A stretch of 47,202 nucleotides of DNA from a virus (IMGVR_UViG_3300025536_000021:1-47202); one strand, 5' to 3'; counted from the stretch's first letter, positions 12,994 to 22,598 are shown. The notes: generated by a model not told the origin, from the letters alone. Translations and numbers: made by a program.

Positions 12994-15234
12994 ATGCCAA
13001 AACTCACTGAGCGCGACCTCAAGGCCCTATTACAAGCCGAGAGGCTAGACGCTCTTTCGTCCTCGCAAAGCTCCGAACTATCGAAGCAGCGCGAAGACGC
13101 CATGCGCTATTACATGGGGGATATGTCAACCGACATGCCCTCGATTGAAGGCAGAAGCTCGGCTGTTTCAACTGACGTAAGTGACACCATCGAAGGGCTG
13201 ATGCCCAACCTGATGGATATCTTCGCCGGCTCGGATGACGTGGTTAGATTCGATCCGGTAGGGCCGGAGGACGTAGACGCAGCCCAGCAGGAGACAGATT
13301 ACGTAAATTACGTATTCATGCAGCTTAATCAGGGCTTCATGGTCCTGTACAGCATGATCAAGGACGCGCTGTTATCCAAAACTGGCATCTGCAAGGTCTG
13401 GTGGGAGGAGAAAGAGTCTGAAGACAGGGATACCTACTACTCCCAGCCGGAAGACGTTTATGCCTTTATCGCGTCAGATCCAGATGTCGAAATTGTCGAG
13501 CACACCGCCAACGAAGACGGGACTCACGACTTTACGATCAAGAGTACCAAGGACGAGTCCAAGTGTTGCGTCGAGCCTGTTCCCCCAGAGGAATTTGGCA
13601 TCTCACGCCGCGCGAGAATGGACATTCAGTCCGCGCACTATATGTTTCATGAGACAACCGACCGCACTCAATCTTCCCTCATCGAGGATGGCTACGACGC
13701 GGAGCAAATCAAAGGGCTAAGCTCTTACGCCACTCCCACCGAACAATCTTCACAAGAAGAATACGCTCGCGACACGGTGCAGGAAACCTCCGAACCTGGA
13801 GGCGATGAAAGCCTGAATAAGGCAATGCGCCGGATCAGGACCACAGAACACTACGTCAAGATGGACTATAAGGGCGATGGTGTAGCTCGACGCTATATGG
13901 TCGTTACCGGAGGGGAAGATTCTACAGTCCTGAGACGGGATGGCAAGCCTCATATCGAGGAAATAGATTGGTGGCCGTTCGCTGCCATGACGCCTGTACC
14001 TCAGACTCATCGTTGGGTTGGCCGGTCTGTTGCTGACTTGGTGATGGACATTCAGCGGATTAACACCGCGCTCACCAGGGGGCTATTAGATAACGTCTAT
14101 CTCTCAACGAACGTAAGAACTGAGGTTCCAGAGCAGGCAGCAACGCCTGAGACGTTTGATGACCTTCTAAATTCCCGCCCCGGAGGCATTGTCAGAACTA
14201 GGCAGCCTGGGATGCTGAGGGAGATTGTTCATACCGATATCGGCGGAACGGTCTACCCAGCACTGCAGTATTTTGATGCTAAGCGTGAATGGCGCACTGG
14301 CGTAAGTAGGCAAGGCCAAGGCCTAGATGCCGACGCGCTGAACAACCAAACCGCCACTGCTGCGATGCAGCTCTACAACGCTGCTCAGTCTAGAATGAAG
14401 CTCATTGCTAGAATATTCGCAGAGACTGGCGTCTGCGATATGTTCTGGCTGATCCATTCCACCATCAGGAAATACGGAGATCAAGCCGCTACCGTTAAGC
14501 TGAGAAACCAATGGGTGACGGTCGATCCGCGCAATTGGAAATCCCGCAAGGACATGACCATCGATGTTGGTCTAGGACGGGGCGGAAAAGCGGAAGAGAT
14601 GCAGTCCATCATGGGGCTGATTGGCCTGCAAAAGGCGGCACTTGAGGGCGGGCTGTCCATGCTTGTTGCTCCGAAACAGCTTTACAACTCTGCGGCGGAT
14701 TACGCCAAGATCATCGGCAAGAAGGACATTGATCGGTATTTCACTGATCCTGGTGACGACGCTGAGATGCCCCCAGCTCCACCAGATCCGCAAGTCATTA
14801 AAGCCCAGATCGACGCGCAGCTTAAGATGCAGGAACTGCAGGGCAAGGCTGAGATTGAGAGGCTCCAGGCCCAAGCCGACATCACCACGCAGCAAACCAA
14901 GATTGCTGCCGAGCTGGAGATGAAGCGCGAAGAGCATCAGATGAAGATGGCTCAGATGCAGGCCGAGCACTCGATCAAAATGCAGGAGATGGGCGCTAAG
15001 GTCATGGTCGATCAAGTCTCGACCGAAAACAAGATGGCGTTAGGCGAGCAGAAGTTAGCCCAATCCGACGAAACACATAAGCAGAAGATGGAGCAGGCCA
15101 AGACCAACGACATTGCCAAGGCTCTGAAGCCGTTCGAGCAGGCCAGTCCGAAGAAGAAGCCCAGCACCAAGAAGGTGAAGAAGACCAAGGGCAAGGACGG
15201 TTCCACGGTCTATGAGATCATGGATGCCGACTAA
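12994..15234 (+). CDS. Portal protein
   Basis: 746 aa. N-terminal segments REDAMRYYMGD, SDTIEGLMPNLMDIFAGSDD and FMVLYSMIKDALLSKTGICK are typical of podoviral portals of the P22/SU10 type. The wing/stem region contains VGRSVADLVMDIQRINTALT. The C-terminal 170 residues form a long Gln/Glu/Lys coiled coil (about residues 600-700), the barrel-like extension, and end in a Lys-rich tail. It forms the dodecameric ring through which DNA is packaged. Confidence 0.9.
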   Translation: MPKLTERDLKALLQAERLDALSSSQSSELSKQREDAMRYYMGDMSTDMPSIEGRSSAVSTDVSDTIEGLMPNLMDIFAGSDDVVRFDPVGPEDVDAAQQETDYVNYVFMQLNQGFMVLYSMIKDALLSKTGICKVWWEEKESEDRDTYYSQPEDVYAFIASDPDVEIVEHTANEDGTHDFTIKSTKDESKCCVEPVPPEEFGISRRARMDIQSAHYMFHETTDRTQSSLIEDGYDAEQIKGLSSYATPTEQSSQEEYARDTVQETSEPGGDESLNKAMRRIRTTEHYVKMDYKGDGVARRYMVVTGGEDSTVLRRDGKPHIEEIDWWPFAAMTPVPQTHRWVGRSVADLVMDIQRINTALTRGLLDNVYLSTNVRTEVPEQAATPETFDDLLNSRPGGIVRTRQPGMLREIVHTDIGGTVYPALQYFDAKREWRTGVSRQGQGLDADALNNQTATAAMQLYNAAQSRMKLIARIFAETGVCDMFWLIHSTIRKYGDQAATVKLRNQWVTVDPRNWKSRKDMTIDVGLGRGGKAEEMQSIMGLIGLQKAALEGGLSMLVAPKQLYNSAADYAKIIGKKDIDRYFTDPGDDAEMPPAPPDPQVIKAQIDAQLKMQELQGKAEIERLQAQADITTQQTKIAAELEMKREEHQMKMAQMQAEHSIKMQEMGAKVMVDQVSTENKMALGEQKLAQSDETHKQKMEQAKTNDIAKALKPFEQASPKKKPSTKKVKKTKGKDGSTVYEIMDAD

Positions 15235-15846
15235 ATGCGTATCGTTCTTGCGAACCGCGCACGCATGGCGACAAATGCGGCGGGGACAGGAACTTGGACA
15301 CTAGGTAGTGCGGTTTCAGGGCACCAGACCTTCGCTGAAGGCGGGATCGCTGACGGGGATAGGGTTTATTACGCGGCTGAGAATGACTCTCGAACTGAGT
15401 GGGAAGTCGGTAGGGGAACGTACACCTCTTCCGGCACCACGCTAAGCCGGGATGCGATCTTCGATAATTCCAACGGTGACACCAGCGCGGTTAATTTCAC
15501 CAATCCGCCGCAAGTGTGGGTTGACGCTCCGGCGCAGATATTTCGTTTCAGACGCATAACCGTCACCGCAGCCGGCGACATAACGGTCAACGTCGATACC
15601 GACGACCTAATTGTGGTCAATAAAAGCTCTGGTGCCGCTACGGGAGTAACGCTGCCCTCTGCCGTGAACAGATTACGTCCTCTCACCATCAAGGATGGCA
15701 AGGGGGACGCTGACACAAACAACATCACCATTACCCCAAACGGAGTTGAGACAATCGACGGCCAATCGACCTGGTTGATCAATTTCGCTTACGGGGCTGT
15801 GACGCTTGACCCTAAAGACGATGGGACTGGATGGCTTGTAATATGA
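15235..15846 (+). CDS. Tail spike-associated structural protein, 203 aa
   Basis: Begins MRIVLANRARMATNAAGTG with features common to phage fibre N-terminal or adaptor proteins: a Gly/Ala/Thr-rich beta region, SGTTLSRDAIFDNSN, and later IDGQSTWLINFAYGAVTL. It likely links a receptor-binding spike to the virion. It directly follows the portal gene, and its stop overlaps the ATG of the large spike gene. Confidence 0.7.
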   Translation: MRIVLANRARMATNAAGTGTWTLGSAVSGHQTFAEGGIADGDRVYYAAENDSRTEWEVGRGTYTSSGTTLSRDAIFDNSNGDTSAVNFTNPPQVWVDAPAQIFRFRRITVTAAGDITVNVDTDDLIVVNKSSGAATGVTLPSAVNRLRPLTIKDGKGDADTNNITITPNGVETIDGQSTWLINFAYGAVTLDPKDDGTGWLVI

Positions 15847-18800
15847 CATTGCGCAAACTTGTCCTCTCGGCCGCCCTCTTGGCGGCTTTTTTATTGCCTG
15901 CTTTCGGGCAGTCATTCCAAGGACAGGTCGGTGCGAAGAAGATCCTTGGCCGTGATGAAGCGACCACAGGCCAGGTCGAGCAGCTCTCTGTCGCTAATGT
16001 TAATGCTCTCCTCGGTCATTCATACACGGCAGCGGAATACGGGATTGTCTGCGACGGCTCAACTAATGATGTCTCAGCTTTAAACACCGCACTAGCTGCG
16101 ATCAATACCGCAGGCGGTGGCATTCTGAATCTGCCTGAAGGTACATGCCTTCTGAACGGTGCGACCAACGTCACCATGAAGTCGAAGGTGCTGCTTAAGG
16201 GCGCCGGTATCGACGCGACCATTCTTGACTATGGTTCAAGTTTCGGCGACGGCACCAACGGACTGATCAACTTCTCCAGCATTTCCTATGCTGGCATTAC
16301 CGATCTGACCATTGCTGCCAATGGTGACACCTCGGGTGGGGGTAACGCAGAAGCGATTCAGATTTCAGATTCTGATCGGATCACTGTCCAACGAATCAAA
16401 ATAACTAATCAGGGTGAGTTCGGCATTGGCGGGCAGGGGATGACGAACATCCTCATCGCCGATTCTATCTTTCTTCGTACTAGTCAAACCTCGACCGTAT
16501 TCAATTGCTGGTTCTGTGATTTCTCGACCACGGGCAACGGCTTCACCTCGCGCAATTTGGAGATCACGCGGAACTACATCCAGAACGGCACGATCCAAGC
16601 TGCCGGCACCTTCTACTCGATGGTGTTCACGGACAACTACTCGACTGGAGCGGCATACGGCGGACACATGGGCATCGGCGGTGCCTATCACATCATCGCC
16701 AACAACACTTTCATCGACAGTTTGGATGCAGTTGACGGCGCTTCCACCATCATCGGCGGATTGGAGGTCTACGGCGAATACCAGACTATCATGGGCAACT
16801 ACATTGCCCGCAATGCGTCTTGTGGAATTAAGCTCATTGCTAATGACTCTGTAGTTGCCAACAACGTAGTTGAGGGAAATTCGATCAACACGGGAAGCAC
16901 GGAAGCGGGTATCTGCCTGTTTTCGTTCTCTACGCTTGGCAGACCTGACGATGCGGTGATTGTAGGAAATAGATCGCAGAACCAAGACTACGGCCTCTCG
17001 ATCAACCAGGTCGATGGCGATCCGATTGAGAGAGTGTACATTTCGGGGAATAACTTCTCAGGAAACACCACTTCTGAAATTCAGCCTAATGGAGCCGCCA
17101 CGGGATCGAACTCGCCTCGTTATCATACCTACTACAAAGACGCTGTTACTGACAATCACGTCCCAAGATTCGATAGCACCCAAGGGGTTTTGCAAGACAG
17201 CGACGTTGTGATTGACGATGACGGTGATTTGTTCCTGCCGGATGGAGCGGCAACAGCGCCGTCGCTCTCGTTTACCTCCGACACCGATACTGGCCTGTTC
17301 TGGGCATCGGGACTGATAGGAGCGGCAATTGATGGGGCCGAAGTTGGCCGCTGGTGGAAAAACGCAGCGACAGATTTTAGAATGCGAACTGGCAATCCCA
17401 CTGCCGCGAGCACGAACAACAATGCATCGATAGACCTTACGGCTCAATCGTCAACGGCAGCCAGAACAATGGCGTTGTTAGGGGCTCATTTCACCGACAC
17501 CACAGATGCAACGCGCACCTCGGAAGCGTTTTTGAATTTAGTCAACGGCGGGACCATAGCCCAAGGAATTTCTGGAGCCACCGTAAGCTGGACGCCAACG
17601 GCGATGACGTTCAATGGGCCGGGCTCGGATGATGTTTCCATCAGGTATGACGTTGACAACTTCCTGACCTTTCGCTCGTCGGCTGCCGGCTCTTTAGGCC
17701 CAGGTCTGGTTATCGATCAAGCAAGCGCCTCTCCATTAGCGAGCGATGTCAGCGGCTGCCTCTATTTCAACTATCGAGACGCTAGCACCAACGCAACGAC
17801 AGGCTCCAATATCTGCAATGTCGTTCTGGACACTACGGATGGAAACGAAGACGCCAAGATCACCTTCGATGTGATGACTGGGGGCACTAAGGCGACCGAG
17901 TTAGAACTGACAGGCGCTGCCCTCTACGCCACGACCGATCAGGGTCTTGATCTAGGTTCGACCGGGGGCGGCTTTGCCACGGCTCATATCAACAGTATTG
18001 AACTCGCAAACGGTACAGCAAATACGCTGACGGCCGCGAGCGGTCATCTCGCCATCGAGGCAAACACCGTTTGGGACTCTGGGAATGACGGCTCAGGCTC
18101 TACGCTCGACGCGGACCTGCTTGACGGCAAGAATACTGGAACATCCGGCAATGTTGTCCCTTTGCTTGACGGCGCGAATACCTTCAGCGCCCTGCAAACC
18201 TTTAGCCTCGGTTCTGACTCTGCTAATGAACCGCTGCGCGCTGTCAACACGACTGATAGTGCGGCGGCAGAAACGGCGAGTTTTGAGGGCGACCGTGCGA
18301 CTCCTACTGTTGGGGATTTGGGCTATATCAGCCTGAAGCTGTCCAACACATCTGGTACGCAAACGCCTATTGCCCAGATTGGGTGGGGCGCATCCAATCT
18401 CACGGCTGGCTCCGAGGCCGGTAGATATGATTATGCCGTTGCCATTGCCGGCGTAATGACGAACGTCATACAGATCAATTCTGCCGGTCTGCGGCCGGCA
18501 GCGGACGGCACATACGATCTTGGGACAGCCGCGTTGCAATGGAAGAGTGGCTATCTCAGCGGCCTTTTGGCTACATCATCTGGCGCGAGAACTATAGCAT
18601 CGGGCGCAATTGCGGCCGTCAAAACCTTCCATATCGTAGATACCGAGGCTGCTGGGGCGTCTGACGATCTCGACACCATCAGCGGTGGCGTAAACGGTTT
18701 GCATCTCTATTTAAGAGCCGCGAACGATGCACGCACCGTAGTTATCAAAGATGGAACTGGAAACATCCAAGGGCCGGGTGATTGCACACTTGATAACACG

Positions 18801-18878
18801 CAGGACATTGCTCAGTTGTTGTATGACTCTACCCTTACTGCGTGGCTTGTGGTGGCCTGTTCCAACAATGGGGCTTAG
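15843..18878 (+). CDS. Tail spike protein with pectate-lyase-like beta-helix and signal-like N-terminus
   Basis: 1011 aa from ATG 15843 (ATGA overlap; an ATG 12 bases upstream lies in the previous gene). It opens with a classical signal sequence, MTLRKLVLSAALLAAFLLPA, unusual for a virion protein. The fold segment EYGIVCDGSTNDVSALNTAL...GGGILNLPEGTCLLNG and repeated NN/GN-rich strands to about residue 430 indicate a right-handed beta-helix (pectate-lyase/tail spike). The rest resembles phage fibre repeats and ends TLDNTQDIAQLLYDSTLTAW. Probably binds or degrades a host polysaccharide. Confidence 0.8.
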   Translation: MTLRKLVLSAALLAAFLLPAFGQSFQGQVGAKKILGRDEATTGQVEQLSVANVNALLGHSYTAAEYGIVCDGSTNDVSALNTALAAINTAGGGILNLPEGTCLLNGATNVTMKSKVLLKGAGIDATILDYGSSFGDGTNGLINFSSISYAGITDLTIAANGDTSGGGNAEAIQISDSDRITVQRIKITNQGEFGIGGQGMTNILIADSIFLRTSQTSTVFNCWFCDFSTTGNGFTSRNLEITRNYIQNGTIQAAGTFYSMVFTDNYSTGAAYGGHMGIGGAYHIIANNTFIDSLDAVDGASTIIGGLEVYGEYQTIMGNYIARNASCGIKLIANDSVVANNVVEGNSINTGSTEAGICLFSFSTLGRPDDAVIVGNRSQNQDYGLSINQVDGDPIERVYISGNNFSGNTTSEIQPNGAATGSNSPRYHTYYKDAVTDNHVPRFDSTQGVLQDSDVVIDDDGDLFLPDGAATAPSLSFTSDTDTGLFWASGLIGAAIDGAEVGRWWKNAATDFRMRTGNPTAASTNNNASIDLTAQSSTAARTMALLGAHFTDTTDATRTSEAFLNLVNGGTIAQGISGATVSWTPTAMTFNGPGSDDVSIRYDVDNFLTFRSSAAGSLGPGLVIDQASASPLASDVSGCLYFNYRDASTNATTGSNICNVVLDTTDGNEDAKITFDVMTGGTKATELELTGAALYATTDQGLDLGSTGGGFATAHINSIELANGTANTLTAASGHLAIEANTVWDSGNDGSGSTLDADLLDGKNTGTSGNVVPLLDGANTFSALQTFSLGSDSANEPLRAVNTTDSAAAETASFEGDRATPTVGDLGYISLKLSNTSGTQTPIAQIGWGASNLTAGSEAGRYDYAVAIAGVMTNVIQINSAGLRPAADGTYDLGTAALQWKSGYLSGLLATSSGARTIASGAIAAVKTFHIVDTEAAGASDDLDTISGGVNGLHLYLRAANDARTVVIKDGTGNIQGPGDCTLDNTQDIAQLLYDSTLTAWLVVACSNNGA
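15870..15892 (+). terminator. Intrinsic terminator-like hairpin inside the spike signal-peptide codons
   Basis: Perfect 6-bp stem GCCGCC (15870-15875) and GGCGGC (15881-15886) with a 5-base loop, followed at once by six T (15887-15892). This is a textbook rho-independent terminator on the coding strand, formed by codons 10-17 of the spike gene. Translation close behind the polymerase could suppress it. It may also arise by chance from Ala-Ala...Ala-Ala-Phe-Leu codons. Confidence 0.55.
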
Positions 18879-19683
18879 CGAATTTGAGTTCGAGGCGCTA
18901 TTTGCGGCTTACTCGGAAACCGGAGATACAGACAAAGCCTATTGCCGGATTAGCGATAGACCTGGGAGCCATCCAGCCAATTCGCGAAACACGGTTGCAA
19001 TTGTTACTCGTCCACTTGGGTCTGATGATGCAGGGCCGGTAGTTGCTGATTATTCGCTTTGTCTCAGCAATATAAAAAGGAATTGGACCAATCCGTCCTT
19101 AGCGCAAGCAGGAGAGATCGACGGCGCAACGATAGTCGTTAGACAGGGCGGGCCTTCTGACCCGTCTCCGCGCTCGGATGCTTCCGGGCTTCTACTTAAT
19201 GTCGCCAACTACGGTGATTGCGGGTTTGTCTCTTGCTGGGAGGGCTCGCTTAACAACTACGTTAGCGACGGCTCTGGCGGTACGGTTGCGAACTACACCG
19301 CGCAATTCACAGGCGGCGGGTTCGATGCCAAGAGTGGTAGAGCTTATGGGTTTACCTTCAGACTCCACGCTGGCGAGTGCAAAGACGGCTTTCGGGTTGC
19401 CCTGGAAAGCCCCAGCGTCAATATCGAATACGCCTATCACTATGTTGATAATGGCGTCACCAAATTCAGCGTTAGCAGAGACGGCACGGTTTATAGCGCT
19501 GCTGGTGTGAAAGTCGGAGACAACAAGGTTGTCGGAGCCAGAGACACTGGTTGGACGCTGATGACGGGAACGGCGAACAAGAGTTCAGCTCTGGACACTG
19601 CGAACGCAACGATTTCTCAGTTGGCGGAGAGGGTGAAGGCACTTGAGGCGGCTCTGGCAGCTCACGGATTGATAGGAGCCTAG
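18868..19683 (+). CDS. Second tail spike/fibre protein, 271 aa
   Basis: ATG 18868 (MGLSEFEFEALFAAYSETG), overlapping the end of the large spike gene. Residues about 90-220 resemble the receptor-binding part of phage fibres (SGLLLNVANYGDCGFVSCW, AFTFRLHAG-like GFTFRLHAGECKDGFRVAL). The C-terminus is a short trimeric-type coiled coil (LAERVKALEAALAAHGL). Probably assembles with the preceding spike. Confidence 0.7.
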   Translation: MGLSEFEFEALFAAYSETGDTDKAYCRISDRPGSHPANSRNTVAIVTRPLGSDDAGPVVADYSLCLSNIKRNWTNPSLAQAGEIDGATIVVRQGGPSDPSPRSDASGLLLNVANYGDCGFVSCWEGSLNNYVSDGSGGTVANYTAQFTGGGFDAKSGRAYGFTFRLHAGECKDGFRVALESPSVNIEYAYHYVDNGVTKFSVSRDGTVYSAAGVKVGDNKVVGARDTGWTLMTGTANKSSALDTANATISQLAERVKALEAALAAHGLIGA

Positions 19684-19811
19684 TCGCTGTTCAGTTCCAT
19701 GCCTTCCTCGGCAAGCGGATCGATGAAGTTAGGCTTGGGGTCGGGAACCTCTACTTTCTTCAGCCGCAGATAGTCGAGCTCTTCTTCAGTAATCTGGACA
19801 ACCCTTGCCAT
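19680..19811 (-). CDS. Antisense-strand small protein, 43 aa
   Basis: A leftward frame alone within the rightward virion operon, exactly filling the gap between the spike and the next gene. MARVVQITEEELDYLRLKKV and the following acidic PDPKPNFIDPLAEEG read as a real protein. Its ATG (19811-19809) overlaps the ATG of the opposite-strand gene at 19810, and its stop overlaps the spike stop. No family recognised. Confidence 0.55.
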   Translation of the reverse strand: MARVVQITEEELDYLRLKKVEVPDPKPNFIDPLAEEGMELNSD

Positions 19812-20268
19812 GCTCGGATTTTACGCCATATGCGCCGGGACTGCAATTGCCGGCGGGAGTACTGGGCAGGGGGTAGCCACTTCCTCCCATATCGGTGGAA
19901 GGATCCTTGGCGGCTATTGGTCCAAGGGGAAATGGCGTACTTTCGTTGCGGCTGAGATAGCCAGACAAGAGCAGATCAACAGAAAGAAGCGGCAACAGGC
20001 GCTTGTAAGCGAGCAAGCAAGGATTGATGGGCTAGGCCGGCTAACGCCTTTCCAAAAGGCTCTCGCTGCAATTGAAGCTGAATCAATCGCCAGACAGAAG
20101 CACGTCATGGTCTTGGCTCGGGACAACGCGATTGAAGCCCGCAAGGCGATAATCGAGTTAGCCAAGAGGACGCAGATCCTGTCCCAGATGGAAGCCTTTG
20201 CGCGACTGAGACAGGTCGAGGAAGACGAAGATGATGAGGAGGCAATAGCCTTTTTGCTGGATGATTGA
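19810..20268 (+). CDS. Virion-cluster hypothetical protein, 152 aa
   Basis: Short Gly-rich hydrophobic N-terminus (FYAICAGTAIAGGSTG) that could insert in membrane. A long charged helix follows (residues about 45-152: ARQEQINRKKRQQALVSEQA..., RQVEEDEDDEEAIAF). Unknown function; the composition resembles small internal or scaffold-associated proteins. It overlaps the next gene by 8 bases. Confidence 0.6.
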   Translation: MLGFYAICAGTAIAGGSTGQGVATSSHIGGRILGGYWSKGKWRTFVAAEIARQEQINRKKRQQALVSEQARIDGLGRLTPFQKALAAIEAESIARQKHVMVLARDNAIEARKAIIELAKRTQILSQMEAFARLRQVEEDEDDEEAIAFLLDD

Positions 20269-20509
20269 AGACAAAACTGCCCGTGACATTGAACTTGGCA
20301 AGCGAGCCAAGATACTCATGGACGACGACCTACTGATGGCCTGTTTTGAGGCGCTGAGACAGGACTTCGCCGACGCCTGGTCTAACGCAACCACGACCGA
20401 AGATCGGGAAATGATCTGGTCAAAACAGGCTGTTCTAGGTGAGGTAAAGCAGAAGCTCCTCACCCTCGTCAACAACGGCAAGATCGCTTCTAAACGACTG
20501 CAGAACTAA
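20261..20509 (+). CDS. Hypothetical protein before the scaffold, 82 aa
   Basis: Helical protein (LGKRAKILMDDDLLMACFEAL, FADAWSNATTTEDREMIWSK, LKTLVNN-like end). I recall similar 80-90-residue proteins immediately upstream of scaffold genes in podophages, without known role. An Asp-rich DDD motif is present. Confidence 0.7.
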   Translation: MIEDKTARDIELGKRAKILMDDDLLMACFEALRQDFADAWSNATTTEDREMIWSKQAVLGEVKQKLLTLVNNGKIASKRLQN

Positions 20510-20526
20510 AACCTAAAGGACATTTT

Positions 20527-21621
20527 ATGAACTTGGAAGCCAACGCAACCACAGAGGTTGCGAGCGAAACCCCTGCGCCCGAGTCCCCGCCAGTCTCGGA
20601 CAAGATCACGTCTATTCGGGAAGCTGCACGTCAGCTCTCCAATTGGCGGAAAGAGAAACAGGCGACCAGCGCGGACGAAGCTCCTGCAGCGGTCGAAGAC
20701 GAATCTCCCCCGGAACCCACTAGTGGGGAAGGGGAAGGCGATGCGGCTGAAGAGCCCCCCATCGAGACGCAAGAGACTGACGCGGCAGAAGACCTGCCTC
20801 CCGTCGAGCCTCCCAGGTCATGGTCAAAGGAAGACAAGGAGACATTCAAGGGCCTCCCCCGTGAGACGCAAGAGAGACTTGCCGAACGCGAGCGGTCACG
20901 AGAAGTCGATTTCAACCGGAGACAGCAAGACGCCGCTGAAAAGCAGAAGGCCCTTGAGGCCCAGCTTAGCGCGGCGGAACAGACTAGGCAGCAATACGAA
21001 GCTGCGTTGCCGATCCTGCTCCAAAATCTGCAACAGGCCCAAGCCGGCGAGTTTTCCGACATCCAGACAATGGCTGATGTCGAGAAGATGGCCCGCGAAG
21101 ATTGGCCTCGATATGTCCTGTGGGACGCGCAGCAAAAGAAGATCGCTGCAGTTCATCAGGAGATGATCACCAGCCAGCAAAGGCAAGAGGCGGAACACAC
21201 CCAACAGTGGCGCGACTTTGCCACCAAGGAAGATTCGCTCTTTGCCGAGAAGGTGCCTGAGATTGCAGACCCGGAGAAGGGACCAAAACTCAGAGACGCA
21301 GCGGTTTCAGTCTTACGTGATTTAGGCTTCAGCAACGACGAGCTGACCAAGGCGTGGAACGGACAAGAGAAGCTTTCTCTCCGCGACCATCGCTTCCAGC
21401 AGATCCTCGTTGATGCGGTCAAATACCGTGAAGCTAAGACCAAAGCCAAAACCCAGCCGAAACCTGTTCCCCCAGTCGCACAGCGCCCCGGTGTTTCTCG
21501 CGGACCCAACGTGGCCGCAGAGGAAGCCGTGAAAGCCCTGGAACAGAAACTCGACAAGACCGGAAGCGCCAAAGACGCAGCGAGACTGTTGATAGCCCGC
21601 CGCAAGATGGCTGCCCGGTAG
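20527..21621 (+). CDS. Head scaffolding protein (putative)
   Basis: 364 aa, strongly acidic and disordered N-terminus (residues 1-100, Glu/Pro/Ala-rich). A long coiled coil follows (REVDFNRRQQDAAEKQKALEAQ...; about 125-175), then LPILLQNLQQAQAG and a basic Lys/Pro-rich C-terminus. Composition and location just before the capsid gene fit an internal scaffold that templates procapsid assembly. Identity is from position and architecture, not a specific motif. Confidence 0.8.
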   Translation: MNLEANATTEVASETPAPESPPVSDKITSIREAARQLSNWRKEKQATSADEAPAAVEDESPPEPTSGEGEGDAAEEPPIETQETDAAEDLPPVEPPRSWSKEDKETFKGLPRETQERLAERERSREVDFNRRQQDAAEKQKALEAQLSAAEQTRQQYEAALPILLQNLQQAQAGEFSDIQTMADVEKMAREDWPRYVLWDAQQKKIAAVHQEMITSQQRQEAEHTQQWRDFATKEDSLFAEKVPEIADPEKGPKLRDAAVSVLRDLGFSNDELTKAWNGQEKLSLRDHRFQQILVDAVKYREAKTKAKTQPKPVPPVAQRPGVSRGPNVAAEEAVKALEQKLDKTGSAKDAARLLIARRKMAAR

Positions 21622-21632
21622 GAGAACTTAAA

Positions 21633-22586
21633 ATGGCACTACCGACAAATACCTTCACGACCTATACCGCTATCGGTAATCGTGAAGACCTCTCGGATAT
21701 GATCTACAGGATCGATCCGACCGATACGCCCTTCATCTCTGGCATTGAAAGAGAGAAGGCAACTGCAGTTACTCACGAATGGCAGACCCAGGCCCTTGCC
21801 TCGGTCGATACCGCCAACGCACAGTTGGAAGGCGACGACGCCGTTACCATCGCAGCCACGCCCACTGTTCGCTTGAAGAACTATTGCCAGATCTCAAGCA
21901 AGGTCGGCCGCGTCACGGGAACGCAGCAGGTCGTTGACCACGCTGGCCGTGACGATGAATTGGCCTATCAGGAGATGCTGAAGGGCCTTGAACTCAAGAG
22001 GGATATGGAGTCGATCCTGCTTGCCTCTCAGGCTTCAAATGCCGGTGCTGCAGCTACCGCTCGTGTCACTGGTGGTATCAATGCCTGGATCGCCACCAAC
22101 GACGATTTTGACTCTGGTGGCTCGTCCCCGACCGCTTCAGGTTCGGATGGTTCGGATGCGCGTAATGACGGCACTCAAAGAGCCTTCACCGAAGCACAGT
22201 TGAAGAACGTGTTCCAGCTCTGCTGGGCCTCTGGCGGCAAGCCGGACACGGTGATGCTTGGAGGTTTCAATAAGCAGGTCATGTCCACCTTCACCGGCCG
22301 CGCAACGCCGACCGAGGACGTGAAGTCCAAGAAGATTGTTGCTGCGGTTGACGCATATGAGTCGGATTTCGGCACGGTCAAGGTCGTTGCCAACCGCTTC
22401 CAGCGTTCGCGTGATTGCCATGTGCTGCAGATGGATATGTGGGCCGTTGCCTATCTCCGCAAGTTCGTTCGCAATGCTCTTGCCAAGACTGGCGACTCGG
22501 AACGTTTCCAGATTCTCTCGGAGTATGCCCTCGTGGCGCGCAACGAGAAATCGTCTGGAGGCGTCTACGATCTGACGACCTCGTAA
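21633..22586 (+). CDS. Major capsid protein (SU10-type, DUF5309)
   Basis: 317 aa. The N-terminus MALPTNTFTTYTAIGNREDL followed by IYRIDPTDTPFISGI and AVTHEWQTQALASVDTANAQ is the hallmark of SU10/DUF5309 major head proteins, which adopt an HK97-like fold. The middle contains a Gly/Ser/Asp-rich loop (about residues 160-185). The C-terminal VLQMDMWAVAYLRKF...VARNEKSSG is also typical. Preceded by a GGAG ribosome-binding site. Confidence 0.92.
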   Translation: MALPTNTFTTYTAIGNREDLSDMIYRIDPTDTPFISGIEREKATAVTHEWQTQALASVDTANAQLEGDDAVTIAATPTVRLKNYCQISSKVGRVTGTQQVVDHAGRDDELAYQEMLKGLELKRDMESILLASQASNAGAAATARVTGGINAWIATNDDFDSGGSSPTASGSDGSDARNDGTQRAFTEAQLKNVFQLCWASGGKPDTVMLGGFNKQVMSTFTGRATPTEDVKSKKIVAAVDAYESDFGTVKVVANRFQRSRDCHVLQMDMWAVAYLRKFVRNALAKTGDSERFQILSEYALVARNEKSSGGVYDLTTS

Positions 22587-22598
22587 TCATCGGAGCTA

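Noticed and set aside
14572-15015. 147-codon leftward frame in the portal gene
   Set aside because: Leu/His-rich mirror of the coiled-coil repeat codons of the portal.
16365-16985. 206-codon leftward frame in the tail spike gene
   Set aside because: Arg/Val/Ser-rich shadow of beta-helix codons; no start context.
20558-21166. 202-codon rightward frame in the scaffold gene
   Set aside because: Arg/Pro/Ser-rich +1 shadow of the acidic scaffold sequence.
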